64,000 bases of DNA from Hyphomicrobium sp. GTDB taxonomy: Bacteria > Pseudomonadota > Alphaproteobacteria > Rhizobiales > Hyphomicrobiaceae. This document shows positions 45,601-57,367 of the stretch, one piece after another. Position numbers and translations under genes: made by a program. Position 1 is the first letter of the stretch; each line of letters opens with the position of its first letter. Where the stretch lies: positions 1 through 64,000 of the forward strand of contig JALHOF010000007.1 in NCBI GenBank assembly GCA_022843145.1, written 5' to 3'. The notes beneath the pieces were generated by a model. The model was not told the origin of the DNA. It was given only the letters and a program-made list of their open reading frames with translations, and did no database searches.

Positions 45601-46116
45601 ATGACGACCAATCCGGGCCCTGTTCCGGTATCCGGAGCCGCCAGCGGCGGCACGGCGCGTCTCGTCGCGATCACGCTCGACGAGAATTCGGTCGGCACGT
45701 CCAACTCCAATATCGAGCATGAGCGCGAAGTCGCGATCTTCGACATTCTCGACGGGAACTCGTTCGCGCTCGAAGGCCGCGACGACGGCCCGTACAAGCT
45801 GCATCTGGCGATGGTCGACGATCGTCTCGCCTTGCAGATCGGCAACGAAACGACGGACCAGCTCGTCACTCACCTGTTGTCGCTGACACCGCTCAAGCGG
45901 ATCATGAAGGACTACTTCATGGTCTGCGACAGCTATTACGAGGCGATCAAGTCGGCGCCGCCCTCCCGCATTCAGGCCATCGACATGGGTCGTCGCGGGC
46001 TGCATGACGAAGGCAGCCGCATTCTCGCCGACCGGCTGGTCGGCAAAGTGATCGTCGACTTCGATACCGCACGACGCTTGTTCACGCTTATCTGCGCGCT
46101 GCACTGGAAGGGATGA
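45601..46116 (+). CDS. UPF0262 family protein
   Basis: Protein of 171 residues of an alphaproteobacteria-specific family. Recognisable segments are [89 protein letters not shown] and [19 protein letters not shown] at the C-terminus. The gene is conserved directly after hisD and before the phosphatase gene. No function has been assigned and no membrane segment is present. Confidence 0.92.
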   Translation: MTTNPGPVPVSGAASGGTARLVAITLDENSVGTSNSNIEHEREVAIFDILDGNSFALEGRDDGPYKLHLAMVDDRLALQIGNETTDQLVTHLLSLTPLKRIMKDYFMVCDSYYEAIKSAPPSRIQAIDMGRRGLHDEGSRILADRLVGKVIVDFDTARRLFTLICALHWKG

Positions 46117-46119
46117 GCC

Positions 46120-46578
46120 GTGGCCGGTAACGCCGATTTGCCCGGCGCCGTCTTGTTCGCATGCACCATGAACGCCGTGCGCTCGCCGATGGCGGCTGCG
46201 ATGCTGGGCCATCTCGCGGGGCGGCGCGTCTACGTCGAAAGCGCAGGCGTGCGCGCCGGGGAGCCCGACACCTTCGTCACGGCGGTGATGAACGAAGTCG
46301 GCATCGATCTGTCGGCGCATCGGCCGCAAACGCTTGCCGAACTCGCCGACACGTCATTCGATCTGATCGTCACGCTCTCACCCGAAGCACACCACACCGC
46401 GCTCGAGTTGACCCGCACGATGGCCGTGGACGTCGAATACTGGCCGACGATCGACGCCACCGTGATGCTGGGACAGGGCAGCCGCGAACAGACCTGCGCC
46501 TACTACCGCTCCGTTCGCGACCAGCTCTTCAAGAAGATCAAATCCCGGTTCAATCTCACGGGCGGTCCAAGCGTGTGA
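46120..46578 (+). CDS. Low-molecular-weight protein tyrosine phosphatase / ArsC-like
   Basis: Protein of 152 residues of the LMW-PTP fold. The phosphate-binding loop is CTMNAVRS with nucleophile Cys15 and Arg21 (C-x5-R-S). The later DLIVTLSPEAHHTALE and YWPTIDAT segments correspond to the acid loop, where the family's usual DP pair is not obvious. Such proteins are tyrosine phosphatases or arsenate reductases; the homologue after UPF0262 in this cluster is usually annotated as a phosphatase. The start is GTG 46120, 3 bases after the UPF0262 stop, with GGAAGGGA ahead of it. Substrate unknown. Confidence 0.85.
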   Translation: MAGNADLPGAVLFACTMNAVRSPMAAAMLGHLAGRRVYVESAGVRAGEPDTFVTAVMNEVGIDLSAHRPQTLAELADTSFDLIVTLSPEAHHTALELTRTMAVDVEYWPTIDATVMLGQGSREQTCAYYRSVRDQLFKKIKSRFNLTGGPSV

Positions 46579-46598
46579 CCCGCGCGGATGCTTGGTCG

Positions 46599-46619
46599 CC
46601 GCTCCGGGGCAAGCCCCGA
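46599..46619 (-). repeat. Single inverted copy of the 27.5-kb hairpin repeat family
   Basis: On the minus strand this reads CGCGTCGGGGCTTGCCCC then GGAGCGG, matching the array cores at 27481-27619 except for a G/C swap on each side of the stem. GGGGC-TT-GCCCC replaces GGCGC-TT-GCGCC, so pairing is preserved. It lies between convergent genes, next to a different tandem repeat. Confidence 0.75.
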
Positions 46620-46623
46620 CGCG

Positions 46624-46816
46624 GGCCGGCCGGGTTGCTGGTAGGCAACCGAAGGGCCGCCCGCCGTCACCGAACTCCGATTGTATCGTGATTTGGCCGC
46701 TGGCCGGCCCGGTTGCTGGTGGGCAACCGAAGGGCCACCCGCCGTCACCGAACTCCGATTGTATCGTGATTTGGCCGCTGGCCGGCCCGGTTGCTGGTGG
46801 GCAACCGAAGGGCCGC
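46624..46816. repeat. 78-bp tandem repeat, two full copies plus a partial
   Basis: Units begin at 46624, 46702 and 46780 with GGCCGGC; the third is cut off after about 37 bases by the cyclase stop codon. Copies 1 and 2 differ at only a few positions. Each unit contains the hairpin GGTTGC-TGGTGG-GCAACC (46711-46728 in copy 2) and the stretch CGAACTCCGATTGTATCGTG. The array separates the converging phosphatase and cyclase genes. Confidence 0.9.
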
Positions 46817-48174
46817 TAATGTACTTCCCGCACGACGTACCACGTCTCTTGCGCGCCCATTCCCTTGATGTCGATCGTGCCGCGACTCTCGAACTCGAAT
46901 TGGCCCTCGAGCATCGCCCGGCAAGTCGGACAAGCCAGCACGCGGCCAGGTGCTGCCTGCTGTTCGAGGCGGGCGGCAAGATTGACCGCATCGCCCCAGA
47001 CGTCATAGCTGAACTTCTTGGCGCCGATCACCCCCGCCATCACCGGGCCCGACGCGATGCCGATCCGAATCGAAAGATCGAGCCCGGTCTCCGCGTTGAG
47101 ACGTCCGATCGTCTGCTGCATGTCGAGCGCAAGCGCCGCCAGCCGGCACGTGTGATCGGGCGCGGGGTCCGGCAGACCCGCGACCGCCATGTATGCGTCG
47201 CCTATGGTCTTGATTTTTTCGACGCCGTGCCGCTCCGCCAGCGCATCGAACGCGATGACGATGCGGTTGAGCAGCGCCACGACCTCCGCCGCGCCGAGCC
47301 GCCGCGCCAACGCGACGAAACCCGATATATCCGCGAACAGCACGCTGGCGCTGTCATGGCTGTCGGCGATCGGCTCGCCAGGATTGGCCTTCAGCCGCTC
47401 GACGATGCTGTCGGGCAGGATATTGCGCAGCAGCGCGTCGGTTTCCGCCTTCGCCTTCTCCGCGAGATTGAAGGCGTAGTAGACCGACGCCGCGATCAAG
47501 CCCACGGTCGTAATCGCGGCTTGCGTGTAGCCCGCGTCGATCACGGATTGATCCATGACCACCATCGGGTCGTGATAGGCGAACCAGGCGCGGAGATGCA
47601 GCACGAGGCCGAGCGCCACGACGCCCAGGACCAGCCAGATCCGCTTGAGGCCGAACACGACGAACGGCGCCGCTGCGGCCAGGATATAGTTCACCTGCGC
47701 ACCGCCATCGCGGCCGAAGAACGCCGAGAAGTATTGCAACGCCACATACTCGACGCCGACCAGCAGCAAGCCGCCGGCGACGTCGCTCAGCCGATGCGCC
47801 AGCGGCACCATCAGCGACGCCACGACGATCGCCACGTTGAGCATGATCGCGGGTTTCAGCTTCTCGAAATCCGCGCTCGCTTGCTGGATGCCGTAGATGG
47901 CCGTGGTCAGCGCGATAAGATAGGCGATGACATTGAGGATCTTGAGTCGGCGCTGCACATCGGGCGGATAGCCTGCGGTTCCGGCTGCGGCGAGCCGGGA
48001 GCCGAGCCGCTTGACGGCCCGCAACGGACCGCGCCCCACCACTCCCTCGGCAATGCGGCTGAACCGGACCGCGACGCGCTTCAGAACTGATGGGTGAGCC
48101 TCATCCCCGCGCCGCGCCGGCAACTGGACCCCAGACCCCCGCATCCAAGACCGTCCGCGACCCTCTATCGACAC
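46816..48174 (-). CDS. Membrane adenylate/guanylate cyclase (class III)
   Basis: Protein of 452 residues. About six hydrophobic helices occupy residues about 78-240 (LNVIAYLIALTTAIYGIQQ and following), and a coiled linker leads to a class III cyclase domain at about 270-445. That domain contains VLFADISGFVALARRLG (metal Asp), VEKIKTIGDAYMAVAGL, and YDVWGDAVNLAARLEQQ. The conserved Asp and Asn/Arg of the active site are present, so it should be active and probably makes cAMP. Start is GTG 48174 or ATG 48144. The stop lies inside the third copy of the tandem repeat. A Crp-type regulator is encoded just upstream on the same strand. Confidence 0.92.
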   Translation of the reverse strand: MSIEGRGRSWMRGSGVQLPARRGDEAHPSVLKRVAVRFSRIAEGVVGRGPLRAVKRLGSRLAAAGTAGYPPDVQRRLKILNVIAYLIALTTAIYGIQQASADFEKLKPAIMLNVAIVVASLMVPLAHRLSDVAGGLLLVGVEYVALQYFSAFFGRDGGAQVNYILAAAAPFVVFGLKRIWLVLGVVALGLVLHLRAWFAYHDPMVVMDQSVIDAGYTQAAITTVGLIAASVYYAFNLAEKAKAETDALLRNILPDSIVERLKANPGEPIADSHDSASVLFADISGFVALARRLGAAEVVALLNRIVIAFDALAERHGVEKIKTIGDAYMAVAGLPDPAPDHTCRLAALALDMQQTIGRLNAETGLDLSIRIGIASGPVMAGVIGAKKFSYDVWGDAVNLAARLEQQAAPGRVLACPTCRAMLEGQFEFESRGTIDIKGMGAQETWYVVREVH

Positions 48175-48284
48175 GCCTCGTCCTCGATTGCTGCTTGAAG
48201 ATCGGGTGCGACCACCGTCCGATCATGTCGCAACTCGGCCGCCGCAACAACCTCGACCCCATGACGCAGTGAACGTTGCCCCAC

Positions 48285-48983
48285 TCACTCGCTTCCGGCG
48301 ATCGACTTCAACTCGTCGAGATCGCAGGTGATCTTGTTGCCCGACCGCGTGATCGCGCCCGACGCCTCGAGCATGGACAGCGCCGTATTCACCTTGGGGC
48401 GGCTTGCGCCGACCAGGAGCGCGAGGTCGGATTGCGACATGCCGAGATCGAGCACAACGCGCCCCGGCTTATCCGTGCCGGCCTTCTGCTGCGCGCTGGC
48501 CAGAAAAAATCGCGCCAGGCGGCCTTCGATCGGATAGAGCGCAATGGTTTCGAGTTGCTGATCCGCCTCTCGAATGCGCTTGCAGAGAAACCGCGTCATC
48601 GCGTCGCCCACGGCAGGCCGCGAGGCCGCCGCGCGCTGATACGCCGCCTTCGAAAGCGAGAGTGCGACAACCTTGGTCACGGCCGTTGCGTCGGCGGTCC
48701 GCGCCGCTCCGTCGAGCATCGCGATTTCACCAAACCACTGCGCGGGGCCGACTTGCGCGAAACTCAACTCCCTTCCCTCGCCGGTCAGGATCGACAACCG
48801 CACCCGCCCCTCGGCCACGAGATACATGTCGTTGCCCGGATCGCCGCGCGAAAAGATGAGCTGTCCGCCGTCGAACTTCACCTCGCGCACTTCGGCGCCG
48901 ATGGCCGCGAGGTCGGATGGCTCCAGGCCGCCAAAAAGCGTCGTCTTGCCGATCAACTGTCGTTGGGCGTCCGATGACAGCAT
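48285..48983 (-). CDS. Crp/Fnr family regulator, cAMP-binding type
   Basis: Protein of 232 residues. The cyclic-nucleotide-binding beta-barrel is followed by a dimer helix and a winged helix-turn-helix (DLGMSQSDLALLVGASRPKV). The nucleotide pocket shows FGEIAMLDGAARTADATA, with Glu and the Arg-Thr pair that contact cAMP in Crp. There are no clustered N-terminal Cys for an Fe-S cluster, so it is not an Fnr oxygen sensor. ATG 48983 has GGAGGG upstream; the long frame beyond it is not coding. It precedes the adenylate cyclase by 110 bases, suggesting a paired cAMP maker and cAMP receptor. Confidence 0.9.
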   Translation of the reverse strand: MLSSDAQRQLIGKTTLFGGLEPSDLAAIGAEVREVKFDGGQLIFSRGDPGNDMYLVAEGRVRLSILTGEGRELSFAQVGPAQWFGEIAMLDGAARTADATAVTKVVALSLSKAAYQRAAASRPAVGDAMTRFLCKRIREADQQLETIALYPIEGRLARFFLASAQQKAGTDKPGRVVLDLGMSQSDLALLVGASRPKVNTALSMLEASGAITRSGNKITCDLDELKSIAGSE

Positions 48984-49284
48984 GTTCCGCGGCCCTCCCC
49001 GTGTTGCGAGGCGATATATCCCGCCGCGCCCCTCGCTTGGCAACGCGAATGTGATATTTCGCGGCCGGTCACGGCCCCACCGCAATTTACTATCCAACTG
49101 CGGCGGCTTTGTTGACCGCCCGGGCCTTGCAATTCGGTCATTGCCTCTGCATTCTCCGCCCGGTTCGCAAGGCCATCCGGCGCTGGACGGCGGGCCGTTT
49201 GTCGTGACACTGGCGTGCATGCCGCCTGAGAGTCGAGCGCACCCGTTCTGACGAAGTTTGGCCGGGCCTGCCCAAAGGATCGCG
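48984..49284. promoter_or_regulatory. Divergent promoter region, crp-like / maf
   Basis: About 300 bases between the Crp-type regulator and maf. Notably it contains no infA frame, which in related genomes commonly lies next to maf. No operator was recognised. Confidence 0.4.
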
Positions 49285-50031
49285 ATGTCTTTGCCGAGAG
49301 CCGCATTCTTCAATGTCTTCACGCGTACCGACGGCCCGCGCCGTGAAACGTTGCGCCGCGAGCGGGCGCGGCTGCGCGCTCAGTCGAAAGCGCCGGTCGA
49401 AAAGCCGAAACTCATTCTCGCCAGCGCCAGCCCGCGCCGGCTGACACTGCTGGCTCAAGTCGGAATTGAGCCCGACGCGCTTCGTCCCGCGTCGATCGAC
49501 GAGAACCCGAAACGCGGGGAAATGCCGCGCGGCCTCGTCACCCGCCTCGCGCGCGCCAAGGCAGAGACAGCCCGCGATCAAATCGCCAATGACACCGACA
49601 TCGCCGATGCCTTCGTGCTTGCCGCTGATACCGTCGTTGCCGTCGGCCGCCGCGTTCTCGGCAAGCCTGAGCATATCGAGGAGGCGGTTGCCTCGCTCCA
49701 ACTTCTCTCAGGCCGTTCGCACAGGGTCTTGACCGGGCTCTGCCTGATCACGCCCGACGACCGCGTCCGCATCAAGATCGTCGACACCCGCGTGCGCTTC
49801 AAACACCTCTCGCGCAGCGAAATCGAAGCCTATGTGTCGTCGCGCGAATGGCGCGGCAAAGCGGGCGGCTACGCGATCCAGGGCCTGGCCGGCTGCTTCG
49901 TCCAGAAGATCACAGGCTCGTACACCAATGTCGTCGGCCTGCCGTTGACCGAGGTCGTCCAGGTCCTGAATGGCGAGAGCTTCCCGATCCACTTCAACTG
50001 GCTGAAAGCCGCCGAGGCCGACCCGGAATGA
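49285..50031 (+). CDS. maf: Maf family nucleotide pyrophosphatase
   Basis: Protein of 248 residues whose core begins [20 protein letters not shown], the Maf P-loop-like signature. It continues with [17 protein letters not shown] and [20 protein letters not shown]. Maf proteins hydrolyse dTTP/UTP or modified nucleotides and prevent misincorporation. There is an unusual basic extension of about 50 residues before the core ([18 protein letters not shown]). ATG 49285 has AAAGGA upstream; a TTG at 49258 is also in frame. Followed by yacG after 63 bases. Confidence 0.93.
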   Translation: MSLPRAAFFNVFTRTDGPRRETLRRERARLRAQSKAPVEKPKLILASASPRRLTLLAQVGIEPDALRPASIDENPKRGEMPRGLVTRLARAKAETARDQIANDTDIADAFVLAADTVVAVGRRVLGKPEHIEEAVASLQLLSGRSHRVLTGLCLITPDDRVRIKIVDTRVRFKHLSRSEIEAYVSSREWRGKAGGYAIQGLAGCFVQKITGSYTNVVGLPLTEVVQVLNGESFPIHFNWLKAAEADPE

Positions 50032-50094
50032 GCGCCGCGTTTGCGCTCCCGCGGACCCTCCGCCGCCGGCCACCAGCAAGGGCCAATCACAGCT

Positions 50095-50376
50095 ATGTCT
50101 GACGACAAAGACGCGCCGGCCAGCGTGACGGCCGCCACTGCAACCGACGCGGCTTCAACTCGCCCCTGTCCGGTTTGCAAAGGCCCGATCGTCGACGGCA
50201 GCCCGGCCGCCACCAAGTTCCGGCCGTTCTGTTCCCGCGCCTGCGCCGACATCGACCTCCTGCGCTGGCTGCGCGGCAGCTATGTCGTCGCAGGCACCGG
50301 CGCCGAAGACGACGAGGACGGCGAAACCAACCGGTCCGTACCGGCCGCCGATCCGTCCGAAGACACCCGCCACTGA
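50095..50376 (+). CDS. yacG: DNA gyrase inhibitor YacG, zinc-binding
   Basis: Protein of 93 residues. The four-Cys zinc site is formed by CPVCKGPI and FCSRACADIDL, followed by the conserved WLRGSYVV, which is the YacG signature. E. coli YacG binds GyrB and blocks DNA binding. A Thr/Ala-rich N-terminal tail and an acidic C-terminal tail flank the core. It sits between maf and tRNA-Phe, its standard position in the order. Confidence 0.92.
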   Translation: MSDDKDAPASVTAATATDAASTRPCPVCKGPIVDGSPAATKFRPFCSRACADIDLLRWLRGSYVVAGTGAEDDEDGETNRSVPAADPSEDTRH

Positions 50377-50487
50377 GTTTGACCGGCCATTTCCCAGCGC
50401 CCTTCGGAAGCAACTGGACAGCCCCGGATCAACTCACTATAACGCCCAAGCTCGGCGGTCGGGTACACCCCCGTCAGAAGCAAAAAA

Positions 50488-50563
50488 GCCCAGGTAGCTC
50501 AGTTGGTAGAGCACGTGACTGAAAATCACGGTGTCGCTGGTTCAATTCCGGCCCTGGGCACCA
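50488..50563 (+). tRNA. tRNA-Phe(GAA)
   Basis: Complete tRNA of 76 bases with CCA. Acceptor GCCCAGG pairs with CCTGGGC, D-arm TAGCTCAGTTGGTAGAGCA, anticodon stem GTGACTGAAAATCAC has anticodon GAA, and T-arm has GGTTCAATTCC. Located right after yacG as in related genomes. Confidence 0.98.
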
Positions 50564-50639
50564 CTGCCCTCCAATCCGCAGCATCCGTCTCGGTCCGCGC
50601 GGTCCCCGCCTCGACGGCGACCTTGTCGTGGGGCGGACG

Positions 50640-51296
50640 ATGAGTTGGATCGCCCAGTTTCCTGGGCTCGCCCGTCTCGAACCCGGCATCGCAGCCACCC
50701 TCGAACGTAGCGGCCGGCTCGTCTACCTGCCTGCCGGAAGCCGCATTTATGGATCCGGACAACCGCCTGAAAGCTTCCTGCTCCTGCTCGAAGGTACGGT
50801 GCGCGTGCAGCAGGTCTCCGACACGGGTCGAGAGATAGTGCTTTACCGTGTCGAGGCCGGCGAAAGCTGCGCGCTCACGACCGCTTGCCTGATGAGCTTT
50901 GAGGATTACCTCGCGGAAGCCCTGTCCGAGACCGCCATCCGCGCCATAGCCATCCCGCGCGCCGTGTTCGACGAACTCGTCGGCCGCTCGCCCGTGTTCC
51001 GCCAATTCGTCTTCACGGCCTTCTCGAGCCGCATCACCGATCTCTTCCGCATCATCGACGACGTCGCATTCCAACGGCTCGACATTCGTCTAGCGCAGAA
51101 GCTGGTTGAACTCTCGCGCGGCGGCGAGACCGTCTCGGCCACCCAGCAGCAACTTGCCTCCGAGCTCGGCACGGCCCGCGAGGTCGTCAGCCGCGTCTTG
51201 GGCGAGTTGTCGAGGCGCGGACTGATCGCGATCGCTCGCGGCGCCATCACGATCGCCAACCGCCCGGCTCTCGAAAGGCTCGCCAGCGGACGCTGA
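50640..51296 (+). CDS. Crp/Fnr family transcriptional regulator
   Basis: Protein of 218 residues. An N-terminal cNMP-binding-like barrel (YLPAGSRIYGSGQPPESFLL) leads to GESCALTTACLMS, a dimer helix, and a winged helix-turn-helix (QQQLASELGTAREVVSRVLG) at the C-terminus. The barrel lacks the cAMP-binding Arg-Ser/Thr signature and an Fnr four-Cys cluster, so its ligand is unknown; similar proteins respond to redox or nitric oxide signals in some bacteria. ATG 50640 is used; GTG 50628 is in frame. It converges with the bd-oxidase operon, which it might control. Confidence 0.87.
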   Translation: MSWIAQFPGLARLEPGIAATLERSGRLVYLPAGSRIYGSGQPPESFLLLLEGTVRVQQVSDTGREIVLYRVEAGESCALTTACLMSFEDYLAEALSETAIRAIAIPRAVFDELVGRSPVFRQFVFTAFSSRITDLFRIIDDVAFQRLDIRLAQKLVELSRGGETVSATQQQLASELGTAREVVSRVLGELSRRGLIAIARGAITIANRPALERLASGR

Positions 51297-51319
51297 GCCG
51301 GTGGATGCGGGCCGTCGCG

Positions 51320-51445
51320 CTATGTCTTGAGCATCAGACGGATCAAGAGCCCCACCGCGGTGACGGTCGCGACGCCGCTCGCCCACAGCAGCACGAACCA
51401 GATCAGCCGGGAGACCGTCGTCGGCGGCTTGCGGTCGCCGCTCAA
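51320..51445 (-). CDS. DUF2474 family small subunit of bd oxidase (CydX-like)
   Basis: A 41-residue single-helix membrane protein: polar MSGDRKPPTTVSR, then a hydrophobic helix LIWFVLLWASGVATVTAVG and a basic end LIRLMLKT. It fits the DUF2474 proteins found after cydB in cyanide-insensitive oxidase operons, analogous to CydX. The start is TTG 51445, whose last two bases are the first two of the cydB stop TGA, so translation is likely coupled. Too short to be called by size alone; position and composition support it. Confidence 0.8.
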   Translation of the reverse strand: MSGDRKPPTTVSRLIWFVLLWASGVATVTAVGLLIRLMLKT

Positions 51446-52446
51446 TGGTAGCCCCCATCGGGGTCGACCTTGCCGCGGAACACCCAGTACGAGTACGCGG
51501 TATAGGCGAGGATCGTCGGCACCAGAACGGCCGAGCCGACCAGCAGGAACGCGAGGCTCTTGTCGGGCGCGGCGGCTGCCCAGATCGAGATGCTGGGCGG
51601 CACGATCATCGGAAACAGGCTGATGCCCAATCCGACGAAGCAGAGCACGAACAGGATGACACTCGACACGAACGGCTCGACCTCGTGCCGCAATTGCAGC
51701 CCGCGGAAGAGCCGCACGACGGCGATCAGCGTCATTACCGGAACCGGCGCAACATAGAGGATGGCCGGCCATGAGAACCAACGGTCGAGGAACTGCGGAT
51801 TGAGGAACGGCGTCCACAAGCTGATGAGGCCGATACAGCCGACCAGGGCCGGCGCCAGCCTCCGCGCGAGACGATACGCGGTCTCCTGAACCTCGCCCTC
51901 GGTCTTCAGGATCAGCCATGTCGCGCCGAGCAGCGCATAGCCGATCAGCACCGAAATGCCGGTCGCCACCGAGAACAGGCTCAGCCAGTCGAACCAGCCG
52001 CCGGAGTACGCGCGACCCTCGACCTTGATGCCTTGCACCAGCGCGCCGAGCATGATCCCCTGTGACAGCGCTGCGACCACCGATCCCGACGTGAAAGCCC
52101 AATCCCAGAGAAATTTCCCGCGCTCGGTCTTCCAGCGAAATTCGAACGCGACACCGCGCAGGATGAGCCCGAGCAGCATGGCGATCATCGGCGCGTAAAG
52201 TGCGGGTAGAATGATTGCGTAAGCCAGCGGGAACACCGCGAACAGTCCGCCTCCACCCAGAACGAGCCACGTTTCGTTGCCGTCCCAAACAGGCGCGACC
52301 GAATTCATCGCCGTGTCGCGATTGCGTGTCCCCTCCATGTACGGGAACAGGATGCCGACCCCGAGGTCGAACCCGTCGAGTACGACGTAAGCGAGGACCG
52401 CGAATGCGATGATCATCGCCCACACGAATGCGAGATCGATGATCAT
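51442..52446 (-). CDS. cydB: Cytochrome bd-type quinol oxidase subunit II
   Basis: Membrane protein of 334 residues with about eight to nine helices. It starts with the usual AMIIAFAVLAYVVLDGFDLG and contains APVWDGNETWLVLGGGGLFA and GVAFEFRWKTE, hallmarks of CydB/CioB. It pairs with CydA to form the quinol:O2 oxidoreductase core. The ATG overlaps the cydA stop by four bases (ATGA), and the DUF2474 start overlaps its own stop. Confidence 0.96.
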   Translation of the reverse strand: MIIDLAFVWAMIIAFAVLAYVVLDGFDLGVGILFPYMEGTRNRDTAMNSVAPVWDGNETWLVLGGGGLFAVFPLAYAIILPALYAPMIAMLLGLILRGVAFEFRWKTERGKFLWDWAFTSGSVVAALSQGIMLGALVQGIKVEGRAYSGGWFDWLSLFSVATGISVLIGYALLGATWLILKTEGEVQETAYRLARRLAPALVGCIGLISLWTPFLNPQFLDRWFSWPAILYVAPVPVMTLIAVVRLFRGLQLRHEVEPFVSSVILFVLCFVGLGISLFPMIVPPSISIWAAAAPDKSLAFLLVGSAVLVPTILAYTAYSYWVFRGKVDPDGGYH

Positions 52447-53876
52447 GCGCCCCTCCCGCCTGCTGCTTGAGCCTTGTCCGGATTGGCACTGCCGAGCGCC
52501 TTGGCCGGCGCGGGCATGATGCCGGCGGCGCGCGTCGGCTGTTTGGGGTCGGGGCCCGCGACACCCGTCGATGGCGATTTGCCCATCAGCCTCAAGATAT
52601 AGAACGTTCCGGCGCCGAACACCGCGAAGTACACCACCACGAATGCCGCAAGCGATGTTGCGACGGCCGGCGCGGCAATGGGCGAAATGCTGTCCGCCGT
52701 CCGCAGCAGGCCATAAACGGTGTACGGCTGGCGCCCGACTTCGGTGACGATCCAGCCGCAGATCACGGCGACGAACCCGGCTGGTCCCATCAAGACGGCC
52801 GCCCGCTGCAGCAGCCGGGCTTCGGCGAGCCCTCCGCGCCAGCGCGCATAAAGGCTCCACAGTCCCAATCCCAGCATCGCGAAGCCGATGCCGACCATGA
52901 CGCGGAAAGACCAGAAGACCAGCGGACCGTTGGGCCAGTCCTTCTTCGGCCATTCGGAAAGCCCCTTGACCGTTCCGTTCCAGTCGTGGGTCAGGATGTA
53001 GCTGCCGAGCTTTGGAATTTCGACCTTGTAACGCACCGTCGCCGTTTCGTGGTCAGGCCAGCCGAACAGGATCAGCGGCGCGCCGGCCTGGGTCTCGTAG
53101 TGACCCTCCATCGTCGCGACCTTCATCGGCTGGTGCTCGAGCGTATTGAGGCCATGCAGGTCGCCAGCGACGATCTGTAACGGCGTGACGACCACCGCCA
53201 TCCACAGCGCCATCGAGAACATCAATCGCGCACCGGCATCCGTCTTGTCGCGCAGCAAGTGATAGGCGCCCGTCGCTCCAACCACGAACGCCGTCGTGAG
53301 ATAGGCCGCCAGCACCATATGGACGAGCCGGTAGGGGAACGACGCGTTGAACACGACCGCCCACCAGTCGGTCGGGATGAACTGGCCCTGGTCGTTGATC
53401 GCGTAGCCGCCGGGTGTCTGCATCCAGCTGTTGACCGCCAGAATCCAGAACGCCGACATCAACGTGCCCGCCGCCACCATCGAGGTCGCCAGGAAGTGCA
53501 GCTTCGGCCCGACGCGCTTCAATCCGAACAACATGACGCCGAGAAATCCGGCCTCGAGGAAGAACGCCGTCAGCACCTCGTAGCCCATCAGCGGGCCCAG
53601 GACCGGTCCGGTCTTGTCGCTGAACACGCTCCAGTTCGTGCCGAACTGGTAGCTCATGACGATCCCCGAGACGACGCCCATCCCGAACGCCACCGCGAAG
53701 ATCTTCAGCCAATAGTTGAACACCTGCAGGTAGATGTCGCGGCCGGTCTTGAGCCACAGGCCCTCGAGAACGGCCAGATAGCTCGCGAGCCCGATCGAAA
53801 AGGCTGGAAAGATGATGTGAAAGGCGATGGTGAAAGCGAACTGGAACCGGGCCAGATCGATCGCGAGTGTATCCAT
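52443..53876 (-). CDS. cydA: Cytochrome bd-type quinol oxidase subunit I, CIO-like
   Basis: Protein of 477 residues carrying the haems of a bd-type terminal oxidase. The N-terminal [20 protein letters not shown] holds the haem b595 His; [14 protein letters not shown] holds the haem b558 His; [17 protein letters not shown] is the quinol-site region. The Q-loop is short, which indicates the cyanide-insensitive (CioA) subclass rather than E. coli-type CydA. The C-terminal about 45 residues are a Pro/Ala-rich tail. ATG 53876 has GGAG upstream. It reduces O2 with quinol without proton pumping, useful at low oxygen or under respiratory inhibition. Confidence 0.95.
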   Translation of the reverse strand: MDTLAIDLARFQFAFTIAFHIIFPAFSIGLASYLAVLEGLWLKTGRDIYLQVFNYWLKIFAVAFGMGVVSGIVMSYQFGTNWSVFSDKTGPVLGPLMGYEVLTAFFLEAGFLGVMLFGLKRVGPKLHFLATSMVAAGTLMSAFWILAVNSWMQTPGGYAINDQGQFIPTDWWAVVFNASFPYRLVHMVLAAYLTTAFVVGATGAYHLLRDKTDAGARLMFSMALWMAVVVTPLQIVAGDLHGLNTLEHQPMKVATMEGHYETQAGAPLILFGWPDHETATVRYKVEIPKLGSYILTHDWNGTVKGLSEWPKKDWPNGPLVFWSFRVMVGIGFAMLGLGLWSLYARWRGGLAEARLLQRAAVLMGPAGFVAVICGWIVTEVGRQPYTVYGLLRTADSISPIAAPAVATSLAAFVVVYFAVFGAGTFYILRLMGKSPSTGVAGPDPKQPTRAAGIMPAPAKALGSANPDKAQAAGGRGA

Positions 53877-54054
53877 CAAGGATCTCCAGGCTCAATCGTC
53901 GGTCGGGATCTACGGGCTGAACAGGATCGTACGCGCCGCCGCGGCGCGCGACAGGCGGCAAACTACCACACTCCAGTCGCGTGATGCACGTCCGTCCCCG
54001 CCGATCTCCGCCGGCAATTGCCGAGCACTGGCCCCTCCGCTAGAACCTCGCGTC

Positions 54055-57117
<3,063 letters not shown>

Positions 57118-57166
57118 CCACGCCTCCGTGTAGCCGCGCGAATTTCTTTTGTGCTAACGTCGCGCA

Positions 57167-57367
57167 ATGACCAAGCTCGAAGAAATCGAAAACGCCATCC
57201 GCGCCCTCTCCGCCGAGGAAATTGCGAAGTTGCGCGCGTTCCTCGACGAGCTCGACGGCCAGCTTTTCGACGCCAAGATCGAGCGCGACGCCAAGTCGGG
57301 CAAGCTCGACAAGCTCGCGGCATCCGCCCTCGCCGGTCATCGCGCAGGCAAGAGCCGCGAGCTGTGA
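57167..57367 (+). CDS. Antitoxin of a type II toxin-antitoxin pair
   Basis: Acidic and helical protein of 66 residues beginning MTKLEEIENAIRALSAEEIA, followed by KLRAFLDELDGQLFDAKIER and ending in a basic tail. The layout resembles the addiction-module antidotes that pair with RelE/HigB-like toxins: an N-terminal ordered part and a C-terminal flexible toxin-binding part. Its stop overlaps the toxin start (GTGA), giving translational coupling. It lies 49 bases after uvrA. The family is recognised mainly from its arrangement and the toxin next to it. Confidence 0.75.
   Translation: MTKLEEIENAIRALSAEEIAKLRAFLDELDGQLFDAKIERDAKSGKLDKLAASALAGHRAGKSREL

Noticed and set aside
46624-46816. CRISPR-like repeats
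   Set aside because: Contiguous 78-bp tandem units with no unique spacers.
49258-49284. TTG start for maf
   Set aside because: ATG 49285 has a better ribosome site; the extra nine residues add nothing recognisable.
53880-54054. LexA box before uvrA
   Set aside because: GAAC occurs near 53919 but no second half-site at the N7 distance was seen.
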